A stretch of 64,000 nucleotides of DNA from NCBI GenBank assembly GCA_036667875.1, contig JAVWTD010000003.1, positions 7,253-71,252 on the forward strand. The letters run 5' to 3'. The translations under genes were made by a program, and so were the position numbers. Within the stretch, counting starts at the first letter, position 1; every line of letters starts with the position of its first letter. Below, in pieces: positions 24,814-32,982 of this stretch. Under the pieces are notes generated by a model. It saw nothing but the letters and a program-made list of their open reading frames with translations, ran no database searches and was not told where the DNA came from. The stretch is from CAJGDV01 sp036667875. Lineage in GTDB: Bacteria; Bacillota_I; Bacilli_A; RF39; UBA660.

Positions 24814-27800
24814 AATCTTTGTTTGTAACAAGGACTCTTTTGTTTCCTTCCCATTTATAATTAATAACAGAAACAACTTCTGAATTGTTTGGTCTATTTA
24901 ATACTGAAATAGCAAGTGATTTGACAGTTTCATAATCTCCCCATAGACTTTGTGAAGTTAAGACATAATCTAAATCTAGGGTTTCTATTATTCTGAAGGC
25001 GTCTTTTATGTTGTCGTCATCAACTCCTGCAAAGGCTTCATCTAATGCAATAATTCTTAAACTATTTTCTCTTGCACCTTTATACTTAGCATAAATACTT
25101 GAGAATAATGGAATATACATTGCTATAGCCTTTTCTCCACCACTAAATTTATTAAAGTGTTTGTCCGTAAGTTCTTTTTTATCCATGCCTGTTTTTTTGT
25201 AGAAAAGTTTAAATTTGAACCATTTTCTATAGTCTAAAACTTCAAAAATTAAGTTTGAATCAAATTTATCATTCATACTTTCTTCTGCTCTTTTTATTTT
25301 AGAACGGAAATGTTTTGTTATTAAGGATATGTCGATACCATTTACTAAAGCTGGATCCTTTTTAAGGATATCAACAATTTGTTTGGTGTTGATTTCATCT
25401 TCTGTTTCTCCATCCATATTTTGCCAAGTAATTGAGAAAGATAATCCACTTGATGTTTGTAATGATTCCATTAATTCTTTTACATTTTTTATCCATTTTT
25501 CTTGTTCATAAATTTTCTTTCTTATAGAAGCTCCTACATTATGAATAAGAATGTCTTGAAATAGTTTTCTATCTTCTTCGCTTAAGAGTTCTTTACATTC
25601 ATTTAATCTTTCGGTAACAATTATAAATAGTTCATTTAAACTGACTTTTCTGCCGTTGTATTTAAAGAATAAATCTCCTCTTTGCGTTTCTTCATTTGCA
25701 TATTCTGCTAGAGGGGTATATTTAGAAAGGGAGCCTTCTAATTTTGATAGTTTGATATTTAATTCATTAAATAGGTCTCCATCTGTTTTACTAATATTTA
25801 TTTCTTTTAAAGTTTTCTTATGAATTTCGTTTAAAGTCAAATTTGTGTCATAAACATGTTTTAAATTTATTTCTTTTTCAAAATCATTTTTACTTTTTTC
25901 AAATATTATTTCTTCTTCTTTAAGATTGTTTTCAAAAATAACTAAGGAATTTTTAATGAAAACAATATCACTTTCTAATCTTACTATTTTCGTAAATGTT
26001 TCTTTAATTTCTTTTTCTAATTCGTCTAGTCTTTTTTCAGTTTTTAGAAGTTCTTCTTTTGCTTCTTTTAAGTTGCTATTGTCTAATAATTCATTTAAGT
26101 TTTTTATTTTCATTGTGGATTCTATTATTCTTTTATCAGTTTGACTTATGTCTATTCTTAATTCGCTAATTTCTTCTTCAATATTAGAATAATTACATTG
26201 AATAACACATTTATTTTCAAGTGCTAATGAATTTCTGTAGTTTTCTGTTTTAAATTCGTTTATTCTTTTTAAATAATTATTTAAATCATCTTTTGTTTCT
26301 ATTAATGAATCAATATCTATATTAATATTTCCTTTTATTTTAAGCAATTCTTCTGTAATAACATTTAAGGTATTATTCTCTTTTTTGATTTCTAGAATAT
26401 TTTCATCAAATAATCTTTTTTGTTGTTCTAGGTTAAATTTTTCAAAATTTATTTTTTTTACAACTTCTCTTAAATCTATTTGTTTTATGTTTTTTTCGTC
26501 TTCTTTTAATTCGGCAATTTGATTAAAGCAAGTTTCAATTTTTTTATCATATTCATTTTGTTCTTTATTTATTTTTTCGATTTCTTCTTCAATTTTATTG
26601 GTTTCTTTTAGAATATACGCTTTTCTAATATCATCACCAATAAGTATATTTTCTTTAAAGTCAAGTTTACCATTCATAATGCTCATTTTAAATGTTCCGT
26701 TTTCACTTATATATAAAATGTCTTTATCATTAGTACTTATTCCTTCTAGAACGTTTAAAATTACTTTTTCTGATATTCCATTTGCTGGGGTAATGTCAAA
26801 ATATTTGCTTATGTTATTTTCATATCTATTTGATTTTAATAGATATTTTCCATTTGTTTCTTTTAAAATATTCGTGTAGTCATTGGGATTAATAATTAAA
26901 GAGTTGATTAAACCAAGTGAAACAAGTGCATTTTCAACGTTTCCTCTTATTTCTTTACTAATGTTTGATTTAAACTTAATTGCTTTATAAAGTGGTAAAT
27001 AATTAATTTTATTATTATTACAATATATTTGTGCTTCTTCATTATTTAAAAATTCATCAATAATTTTTCCACTCTTTATATTATTTAATTCTTTTTCTTT
27101 TTCTATTATAGAGTTTTTTAAAAGACTTTTTTCTTTTTTATATTCATAAGTATTCTTGATTAATTCTTCTGTTTGTTTTAATACAAGTTTATTTATATAG
27201 TTTTTTATATCAAATGAACTGTTTTCAGAATAATCGTTTAAATAGTTTTTTAAGTTATCTTTATCATAATTATCAATTTTCAAAATTTTTGTTCTGCTAT
27301 TTAATTCTAATATATAATTTTTATAATCATTTAGTTCTTCAATAAGATAATCTTGTAAATCAGATAGATTTTTCTTTATTTCACTTATTTCATTTAAAAT
27401 ATTATCATTTTTTTGATTGAATCCATCTATTATCTTCTTTTGATTTTCGATTAGTATTACTTTATTTTCTATTGTTGTTAAAAGTTCAAGTAAATTATTT
27501 GAGTTTAATTCTAATAGTGACAAATCAACTTGATTATTATTGTCTTTCATTAAATTTAATCTTAAATTTTTTAATTCAGTAATATTTTGATTGGTTTCTA
27601 ATTCTATAAAATCATTTATAATACCATTTATTGTTTTAGTGTTAAAATATATTTTATCTTCTATTTCTTTTAGAGAATTTTTTGTATCAATTAATAATTC
27701 GTTTTTTTTGTTTAATGTTTCTTTTTTTCTTTCTAATATTTTTGATTCTTCTTCTATAATTTTAGAATTTGTATTTATTTCAACTGTTATATTTTCTAGT

Positions 27801-28774
27801 TCTTTATTGTTGAAATTACTTTTTTTGAATTTAAGTTCTTTTTCTTCTATTTCTAATTTCTCATTTAATTTTTTTAAGTCTTCTAATTCTTCTGTATATT
27901 CATTTAATGTTTCGTTATTTTCTTTTATTTGTTTTTTCTTAGTGTTTATTGATGTAGATGATTCATTATATTTTTCTGCTTTATTAAATAAGACTTTTTG
28001 GTTATACAAATTGTAACTAGGAAGTAGTTGTTTTAATGAATTTGTTTCATTTTTAAGTTCTTCAATTTGTTCCTTTGATTTTGACATTTCTCTTATGGCT
28101 TCTGTCATTGGTAATAGTTCATTTTCTGAAAGTGGTTGTAATACATCTGATAAAATATTTGTTAAATGGGATGGTTTAAAACTATTTGATAATTTTGGTG
28201 ATCTTATCTGAATTATTAAATTTATAAATTCATCATACATATCCATGTTTGGAAAACCGAAAATTAAATTGTTTACCATTTTCTTGTATTCACCTGTTGT
28301 TTCTACAAGTGTACCACATTCTTGAAGTTGAATGAGTAATTCTTTTTTTGATAATGGTATTTTATTACTTCTACTTTTATATAATAAAAAGTCTTTATTA
28401 ATTCTTTTATTTTTTAATGAGAAGCCCCAAAACGTAATGGGTTTATTTTTAACTGCTTTTAATCCCATACCTATTGTTATATATTCTTTTCCATCGTATA
28501 ATTCCATATAAAGGTATCCAGTGTTTTCTTCTTTACTAGACCCTTCTAAGAGTAAATAATCATCTATTTTTCTGGCTTTTGTTCCAAAGGAATCAAGTCT
28601 TTCTGAACTTTTATTGCCATCAAAAAGAAGAGGAATGAAGGATTGCATTGTAACACTTTTTCCACTACCGTTACTTCCTTTTAAAAGTAGTTTTCCATTG
28701 TTAAAATAAAATTCTTCTTCATCATAAAACCAAAAGTTTAATAATCCAATTTTATTTATTTTAAATCTATTCAT
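24782..28774 (-). CDS. jetC: Wadjet SMC-like ATPase JetC (TIGR02680 type)
   Basis: JetC is the MukB/SMC-like motor that extrudes DNA loops and recognises small circular DNA. At 1330 residues it has the usual size. Residues 33-41 are Walker A (GSNGSGKSV). The middle is two long coiled-coil arms around a hinge-like region (about 590-730). The C-terminus has the ABC signature KFSGGEKAIAM (about 1208) and Walker B IIALDEAFAGVDDDN (about 1240). It starts one base after the jetB stop. The many Lys/Glu/Asn codons reflect the coiled coil and AT-rich codon use. Confidence 0.92.
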   Translation of the reverse strand: MNRFKINKIGLLNFWFYDEEEFYFNNGKLLLKGSNGSGKSVTMQSFIPLLFDGNKSSERLDSFGTKARKIDDYLLLEGSSKEENTGYLYMELYDGKEYITIGMGLKAVKNKPITFWGFSLKNKRINKDFLLYKSRSNKIPLSKKELLIQLQECGTLVETTGEYKKMVNNLIFGFPNMDMYDEFINLIIQIRSPKLSNSFKPSHLTNILSDVLQPLSENELLPMTEAIREMSKSKEQIEELKNETNSLKQLLPSYNLYNQKVLFNKAEKYNESSTSINTKKKQIKENNETLNEYTEELEDLKKLNEKLEIEEKELKFKKSNFNNKELENITVEINTNSKIIEEESKILERKKETLNKKNELLIDTKNSLKEIEDKIYFNTKTINGIINDFIELETNQNITELKNLRLNLMKDNNNQVDLSLLELNSNNLLELLTTIENKVILIENQKKIIDGFNQKNDNILNEISEIKKNLSDLQDYLIEELNDYKNYILELNSRTKILKIDNYDKDNLKNYLNDYSENSSFDIKNYINKLVLKQTEELIKNTYEYKKEKSLLKNSIIEKEKELNNIKSGKIIDEFLNNEEAQIYCNNNKINYLPLYKAIKFKSNISKEIRGNVENALVSLGLINSLIINPNDYTNILKETNGKYLLKSNRYENNISKYFDITPANGISEKVILNVLEGISTNDKDILYISENGTFKMSIMNGKLDFKENILIGDDIRKAYILKETNKIEEEIEKINKEQNEYDKKIETCFNQIAELKEDEKNIKQIDLREVVKKINFEKFNLEQQKRLFDENILEIKKENNTLNVITEELLKIKGNINIDIDSLIETKDDLNNYLKRINEFKTENYRNSLALENKCVIQCNYSNIEEEISELRIDISQTDKRIIESTMKIKNLNELLDNSNLKEAKEELLKTEKRLDELEKEIKETFTKIVRLESDIVFIKNSLVIFENNLKEEEIIFEKSKNDFEKEINLKHVYDTNLTLNEIHKKTLKEINISKTDGDLFNELNIKLSKLEGSLSKYTPLAEYANEETQRGDLFFKYNGRKVSLNELFIIVTERLNECKELLSEEDRKLFQDILIHNVGASIRKKIYEQEKWIKNVKELMESLQTSSGLSFSITWQNMDGETEDEINTKQIVDILKKDPALVNGIDISLITKHFRSKIKRAEESMNDKFDSNLIFEVLDYRKWFKFKLFYKKTGMDKKELTDKHFNKFSGGEKAIAMYIPLFSSIYAKYKGARENSLRIIALDEAFAGVDDDNIKDAFRIIETLDLDYVLTSQSLWGDYETVKSLAISVLNRPNNSEVVSVINYKWEGNKRVLVTNKDYESQEVLQGR

Positions 28775-28775
28775 T

Positions 28776-29933
28776 CTAATCCTCCAATAACAACTCTATT
28801 TGACTAAAGTTATTTTCTTCTTCTTCATAATCATATTTTCCGGTTAAAAGTGTGATGGCTGGTCTAAATTTAATTACATTATCTTCTAATTCAACTAGAT
28901 TATAATTTTTATAAACTTCTATTAATTCTAAATAAAGTTTTTCGGTGCTCATTTGACGGTATTCTTTACTAAATAAAATATCATTTTTTTCTTTTAAATC
29001 TGCTAAAAATAGTTTGAATTCAGATATTAATAAAATAATATCATCATCTTTGTTTGGTTCATGTGTATGCGTTAGTGAATAATTTATGAACATTAATATA
29101 TCTGTAATGGCTTTACTATTTGGAAAGTCTATAGGGTTATTACTTGTTTCATAACTCAATGTTGCCATGTTTTTAAAAATAAGCAGATTAGCATTAAATT
29201 TATCAGAAAAGTCATTTTCTATATAACTTCTATAGTTTCTTAAATAATCAATTTTACTAATTTCTTCATCTTTAAAGTAGACTACTGGACTATATAGAAG
29301 TTCTTTATATATATAATGTTTTCTTAAGTTTTGTTGCTTTGTTATATCGTCTATATCATCGTTTAAAAAATCTTCATAATTCATGTAATCTAATATTCCT
29401 TCTTTAAATCTTTTTATAAAATGATATGAAGTACCTAAATTCTCGTATAATACTTCACTTTCCATTGTTTCTGTAAATTTTAGATTATTGTCATCGACTA
29501 CTTTTATTAATCCATTTGTGGTTGCATATTTTAGAACTTTAATTAAACTTTTTCTATGACTGTATAAATCCCAGTTTGGCTTGTTTTTTTGTTCTATTAT
29601 TCCTGAATTATCAGTGATATAGGAAACTAAATTTGATAATATAAATTGGTCATTTCTTACTTTATCTTCAAGATACATAAGAACAAACATAAAAAGAATG
29701 TAATCAATTAAGCTATCTAATTCTTTTAAAGAGTATGATCCATTTATTTTATTAGGTATTTTTTCCATTTTAATGATACTTGAATTTACTACTATTTTAT
29801 TTCCTAGTTTATTAAAGGAAAACTCAGTTATTTCTTTTATTTTCGATTTGATTTGATAGAACATATCTCTATCAATTTCTTTATTTACCCAATAATTTTT
29901 TAAAAGATAATCTAATTCTTTTTGTATATTCAT
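28776..29933 (-). CDS. jetB: Wadjet kite-like subunit JetB (TIGR02678/DUF2398 type)
   Basis: JetB is the MukE/kite-like subunit that binds the JetA dimer and contacts DNA. The 385-residue protein starts with a helical segment (LLKNYWVNKEIDRDMFYQIKSK) and contains winged-helix-like blocks (LDSLIDYILFMFVLMYLEDK, YHFIKRF). It lies between jetA (2-base gap) and jetC (1-base gap). The family call rests mainly on length, order and weak motif similarity rather than on a single strong motif. Confidence 0.8.
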   Translation of the reverse strand: MNIQKELDYLLKNYWVNKEIDRDMFYQIKSKIKEITEFSFNKLGNKIVVNSSIIKMEKIPNKINGSYSLKELDSLIDYILFMFVLMYLEDKVRNDQFILSNLVSYITDNSGIIEQKNKPNWDLYSHRKSLIKVLKYATTNGLIKVVDDNNLKFTETMESEVLYENLGTSYHFIKRFKEGILDYMNYEDFLNDDIDDITKQQNLRKHYIYKELLYSPVVYFKDEEISKIDYLRNYRSYIENDFSDKFNANLLIFKNMATLSYETSNNPIDFPNSKAITDILMFINYSLTHTHEPNKDDDIILLISEFKLFLADLKEKNDILFSKEYRQMSTEKLYLELIEVYKNYNLVELEDNVIKFRPAITLLTGKYDYEEEENNFSQIELLLED

Positions 29934-29935
29934 AA

Positions 29936-31396
29936 TTATTCTCCTATAAAACTAATAATAAAATTAGGCATTTCTAGTAATCCTTCATCTGATTTTAATA
30001 TTATTTTTTCTTCGTTTTTTATACTTACTTTAAATTTTATATCATATTCTTTATAATTTTCTATTTTGCCTAAATTTTTTGTTCCTTTTGTTATTAAATC
30101 TAATATAAATCTTCTTTCAAATGTTGTTATTTGTTCTAATTCACTTATGATTATTTGTTTTTTATTTATATATTTTTTTAGAATTTCTTTTTCTTTTTGA
30201 ATTGTTTCTAGGTATTCTTTAAGCTGCTTTTCTTTTTCAAATGTTTTGTCAATTATTGGTGTTTTTTCTATTTTATTTCTAATTTTATTGCTTCTGCTTT
30301 TTAAATTATAAGGTTCATAAATTAAATCGTATGGTGAGATATTTATATCATCTGTTTCTTTTTCAAGTCCTATAAAGTGTTTATATTCTGAAATACCAAA
30401 AATTGATAGTGCTAGTTTTCTTGCTTCTTCATCTGTATCTAGTTTTCCAAATAGTTTACAAATGTGTTTGTATTCATTTGTTCTATTAGCGGATTGACCA
30501 TATATTTCAATTATTGAACTAACATATTTTGTTATTTTACTAATTATATCATTCGTAGCATTTATTAAATTTGAACTTTCACTTGGTTTATTGTCAGTTT
30601 CGACAAACCATTTATAAAGATTGTTCCATTTCCCTAAATTAACTTCTTTTAAATAATTATAGTTAAAATCTGGTTCAATTTTAGGTATTGTTTTTTGATA
30701 ATCGATTATAGAATTCATAATATTATTTATCTTTTCCTCATCATATTTAGTGAGAATATTAAATATTAAGTGATTATATGTTTGAAAGTTCTTGATAAAG
30801 TCTCTTAAATATCTAACCATGTCATCTTTAAATAGAAGAAATTGAGTTGTTTTCATTAATTCTTCTCCTACTGTTTCATGGAATTTCTTTAAAAAATCTT
30901 GATAGTTTTCATTTAGGTTTTTAAAGTTTTCTATTAGACTTTGCCATGCATCATATATTTGATAATTATCTTTTAGTATTAATAATTGTTCTAAATTTAT
31001 TTTAATTTTTTCAAAGAGTTTAGGTTCAAGAGATGATGATTCAATATGTAGATTTTCAAGTCTTATCATTAGTCTTTCAATTTCAACAGCGTATTCAGTT
31101 AGTTGATATCTAAATTTTCTGTTTTTAAATTCTTCTATGTTACTTACGTTGCTTGTATCCTGTATTTTAGTAAGTGTATTCCATTCAACAAGTCTTTCTA
31201 AATCTTGCTCACACAAAAACAAATTATAGTCAATAATACTATCTTTTAAGTTTTCATAAACTTCTTCTTTAAATATCCAATATTCTAATTTTTCATACTG
31301 TAGAAAGAAGTATCTTATAATAGGTCTATACCTAAAAGTATTTTCTACTGCTAAATATTTTGTTTCAAGTACTTGCTTGCCAATATTATTGCTCAT
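29936..31396 (-). CDS. jetA: Wadjet kleisin-like subunit JetA (TIGR02677/DUF2397 type)
   Basis: JetA is the MukF-like kleisin that bridges the JetC heads. The 486-residue protein has an N-terminal winged helix (FRYRPIIRYFFLQYEKLEYW), then LVEWNTLTKIQDTSNVSNIEEFKNRKFRYQLTEYAVEIE. That last stretch matches the WGNL...DT..V.T..EF..R..YQLT pattern of the TIGR02677 family. It is the first gene of the operon, with a promoter at 31419-31447 and a GAGGTG ribosome site. Confidence 0.85.
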   Translation of the reverse strand: MSNNIGKQVLETKYLAVENTFRYRPIIRYFFLQYEKLEYWIFKEEVYENLKDSIIDYNLFLCEQDLERLVEWNTLTKIQDTSNVSNIEEFKNRKFRYQLTEYAVEIERLMIRLENLHIESSSLEPKLFEKIKINLEQLLILKDNYQIYDAWQSLIENFKNLNENYQDFLKKFHETVGEELMKTTQFLLFKDDMVRYLRDFIKNFQTYNHLIFNILTKYDEEKINNIMNSIIDYQKTIPKIEPDFNYNYLKEVNLGKWNNLYKWFVETDNKPSESSNLINATNDIISKITKYVSSIIEIYGQSANRTNEYKHICKLFGKLDTDEEARKLALSIFGISEYKHFIGLEKETDDINISPYDLIYEPYNLKSRSNKIRNKIEKTPIIDKTFEKEKQLKEYLETIQKEKEILKKYINKKQIIISELEQITTFERRFILDLITKGTKNLGKIENYKEYDIKFKVSIKNEEKIILKSDEGLLEMPNFIISFIGE

Positions 31397-31418
31397 AATT
31401 CACCTCAAAATTGTTTAT

Positions 31419-31447
31419 ATTTTACCATAAATTCTATTATATTACAA
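31419..31447 (-). promoter_or_regulatory. Promoter of the Wadjet operon
   Basis: The minus strand reads TTGTAA, a 17-base spacer ending in TGG, then TAAAAT, about 20 bases before the jetA ATG. It lies after the terminator of the upstream gene, so jetABCD is an independent unit. Confidence 0.65.
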
Positions 31448-31464
31448 ATTGCTCTATAAAAAAA

Positions 31465-31485
31465 ACATTTGAATTTATCAAATGC
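31465..31485 (-). terminator. Terminator upstream of the Wadjet operon
   Basis: The minus strand has GCATTTGA-TAAAT-TCAAATGT followed by seven T, directly after the stop of 31486-32598. Confidence 0.85.
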
Positions 31486-32598
31486 TTATTTAGTTATATT
31501 ATTGTTTTTTCTTAAAGAAAAGTTAATTGCATTAAGTACATTTTCACTTGTTGCCTTACGACCAAATGATTTTGCATAAAAATATTCAATTATTTCTTCT
31601 TTTTTTTGTAATAATTCTGTATTTATTTCTACACCTTCAATGTTTGTAATTCCAATAAAACCTTTTTGATACAATGCTTCTAGCTCTGAAGCTAATTGAC
31701 TAATTGTTTTCCCTGTTGAAGAGACTACAATTCTTTGTTTTACTTTGTTTTCTTCTTTTATTTTTGAAGCCCAATAATCTAATGAAAAATTATCGTTTTT
31801 TATTATTTTTTGTTGATTATTTTCTTTTGTTTCTTCTGGCTTTTTAGTTGGTATTTCAGGTTTTTCTTGAATTGGTTTAGTTATAACTGGAGCTTTTTTT
31901 TCTATAACTGGTTCAGTTTTAACTGGAGTTTCTTTTTCTATAACTAATTCGTCTTTTGTAGTTGATAGTTCATCCATTACTGGTTTTGGAGCATTTTCCA
32001 TAAATTCTTCTGCTTGTTTTTTTATATTATTTCTTTTTTCTGTTTCAACATTATCATGTTCTTTTCTATCATTATATGACATTTTATAATATTTTAATTT
32101 TTCTTTTCCTTCTTTTAATAAGTTTGTTATTTTTTGTTTATCTATTACTTTTTGTTCATTTGTTGTTTTTGAAGAATATGAATTAAGCATTTCTTCAATT
32201 ACTTGTTTTCTTATTTTTAATGCTTCTTTATAATCTTTTGTTCTTATTAGGTCTTCATTTGCTTTAAAAATATCATCTACTGATGGTACTAAGTTTTTGA
32301 GTCCTATTCCTTCAAAATCGCTGAAGGATCTAAAACGTTGCATTCTTCCTTTAATTGGTACAAATGTATGTTGTGCTTTTTGAAAATTTGATCCTTTTGC
32401 TATGGTTGGTATTTTTTCTCCTGTTTCGATGTCAATTACATAAAGGTCTAAAAATCCTCTTTTGAATCTTATCTTTCTAACGGAATTACAACAATTTTTA
32501 ATTGCTTTTACTGTATTTATTTTTTTATAGCCTTTTTTTATTTGGAATATTGTTCCTTCATAGATTTTATCATCTATAAATATTGGATATTTCTTCAT
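31486..32598 (-). CDS. Unknown protein, paralogue of 22503-23519, upstream of the Wadjet operon
   Basis: The protein has about 370 residues from the ATG at 32596-32598, preceded by GGAGG; a longer frame to 32652 would place that ribosome site inside the gene. The N-terminal block (FKRGFLDLYVIDIETGEKIPT, KAQHTFVPI) and C-terminal block (DYWASKI, KTISQLASELEAL, LQKKEEIIEYFYAKSF) match 22503-23519. The middle is a Lys/Glu-rich linker with repeated VIEKxxPV units. No signal peptide or catalytic motif is visible. It is transcribed with the rhodanese gene and ends in its own terminator before jetA. Confidence 0.72.
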   Translation of the reverse strand: MKKYPIFIDDKIYEGTIFQIKKGYKKINTVKAIKNCCNSVRKIRFKRGFLDLYVIDIETGEKIPTIAKGSNFQKAQHTFVPIKGRMQRFRSFSDFEGIGLKNLVPSVDDIFKANEDLIRTKDYKEALKIRKQVIEEMLNSYSSKTTNEQKVIDKQKITNLLKEGKEKLKYYKMSYNDRKEHDNVETEKRNNIKKQAEEFMENAPKPVMDELSTTKDELVIEKETPVKTEPVIEKKAPVITKPIQEKPEIPTKKPEETKENNQQKIIKNDNFSLDYWASKIKEENKVKQRIVVSSTGKTISQLASELEALYQKGFIGITNIEGVEINTELLQKKEEIIEYFYAKSFGRKATSENVLNAINFSLRKNNNITK

Positions 32599-32653
32599 AT
32601 TATTGCCTCCTAAATCTACTTCTATTTTATTACAATTTAATGTTATTGTCAAT

Positions 32654-32935
32654 CTACGTATTTATTAGATAAGCTTCATAACCACCTATTACATTGGTTA
32701 CATTATAACCTTTTCTTGCTAGTTCAATGCATACTCTCGTACTTGTTTTACCATATTGGCAATAAATATAATAAGGTATTTTATATTGTAAGTATTTATT
32801 TGGACTATCTACTAAGGTTTGTGCTTCTATATTTATACTATAGGGTATATGACTAGTATTATATTTTTCTTTATTTCTTATATCGATTATCGTGTAATTA
32901 TAATTAATATTTTTTACATTTATATTATTTAACAT
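32654..32935 (-). CDS. Rhodanese-like domain protein
   Basis: This single rhodanese domain of 93 residues has IIDIRNKEKYNTSHIPYSINI, the active-site loop YCQYGKTSTR (Cys59) and a final GYNVTNVIGGYEAYL. Such proteins carry sulfane sulfur on the loop cysteine. The ATG at 32933-32935 follows a GGGTGG ribosome site. It lies between the T4SS coupling protein and the Wadjet-flanking gene; no functional link is evident. Confidence 0.88.
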   Translation of the reverse strand: MLNNINVKNINYNYTIIDIRNKEKYNTSHIPYSINIEAQTLVDSPNKYLQYKIPYYIYCQYGKTSTRVCIELARKGYNVTNVIGGYEAYLINT

Positions 32936-32982
32936 AAAAACCACCCACTATATTATATGCTATAGATAGTGGATGGAATGAG

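Noticed and set aside
24814..24876. Upstream extension of jetD inside jetC
   Set aside because: The added residues are hydrophobic and unlike the family start; the protein aligns from MNPKKYF at 24813.
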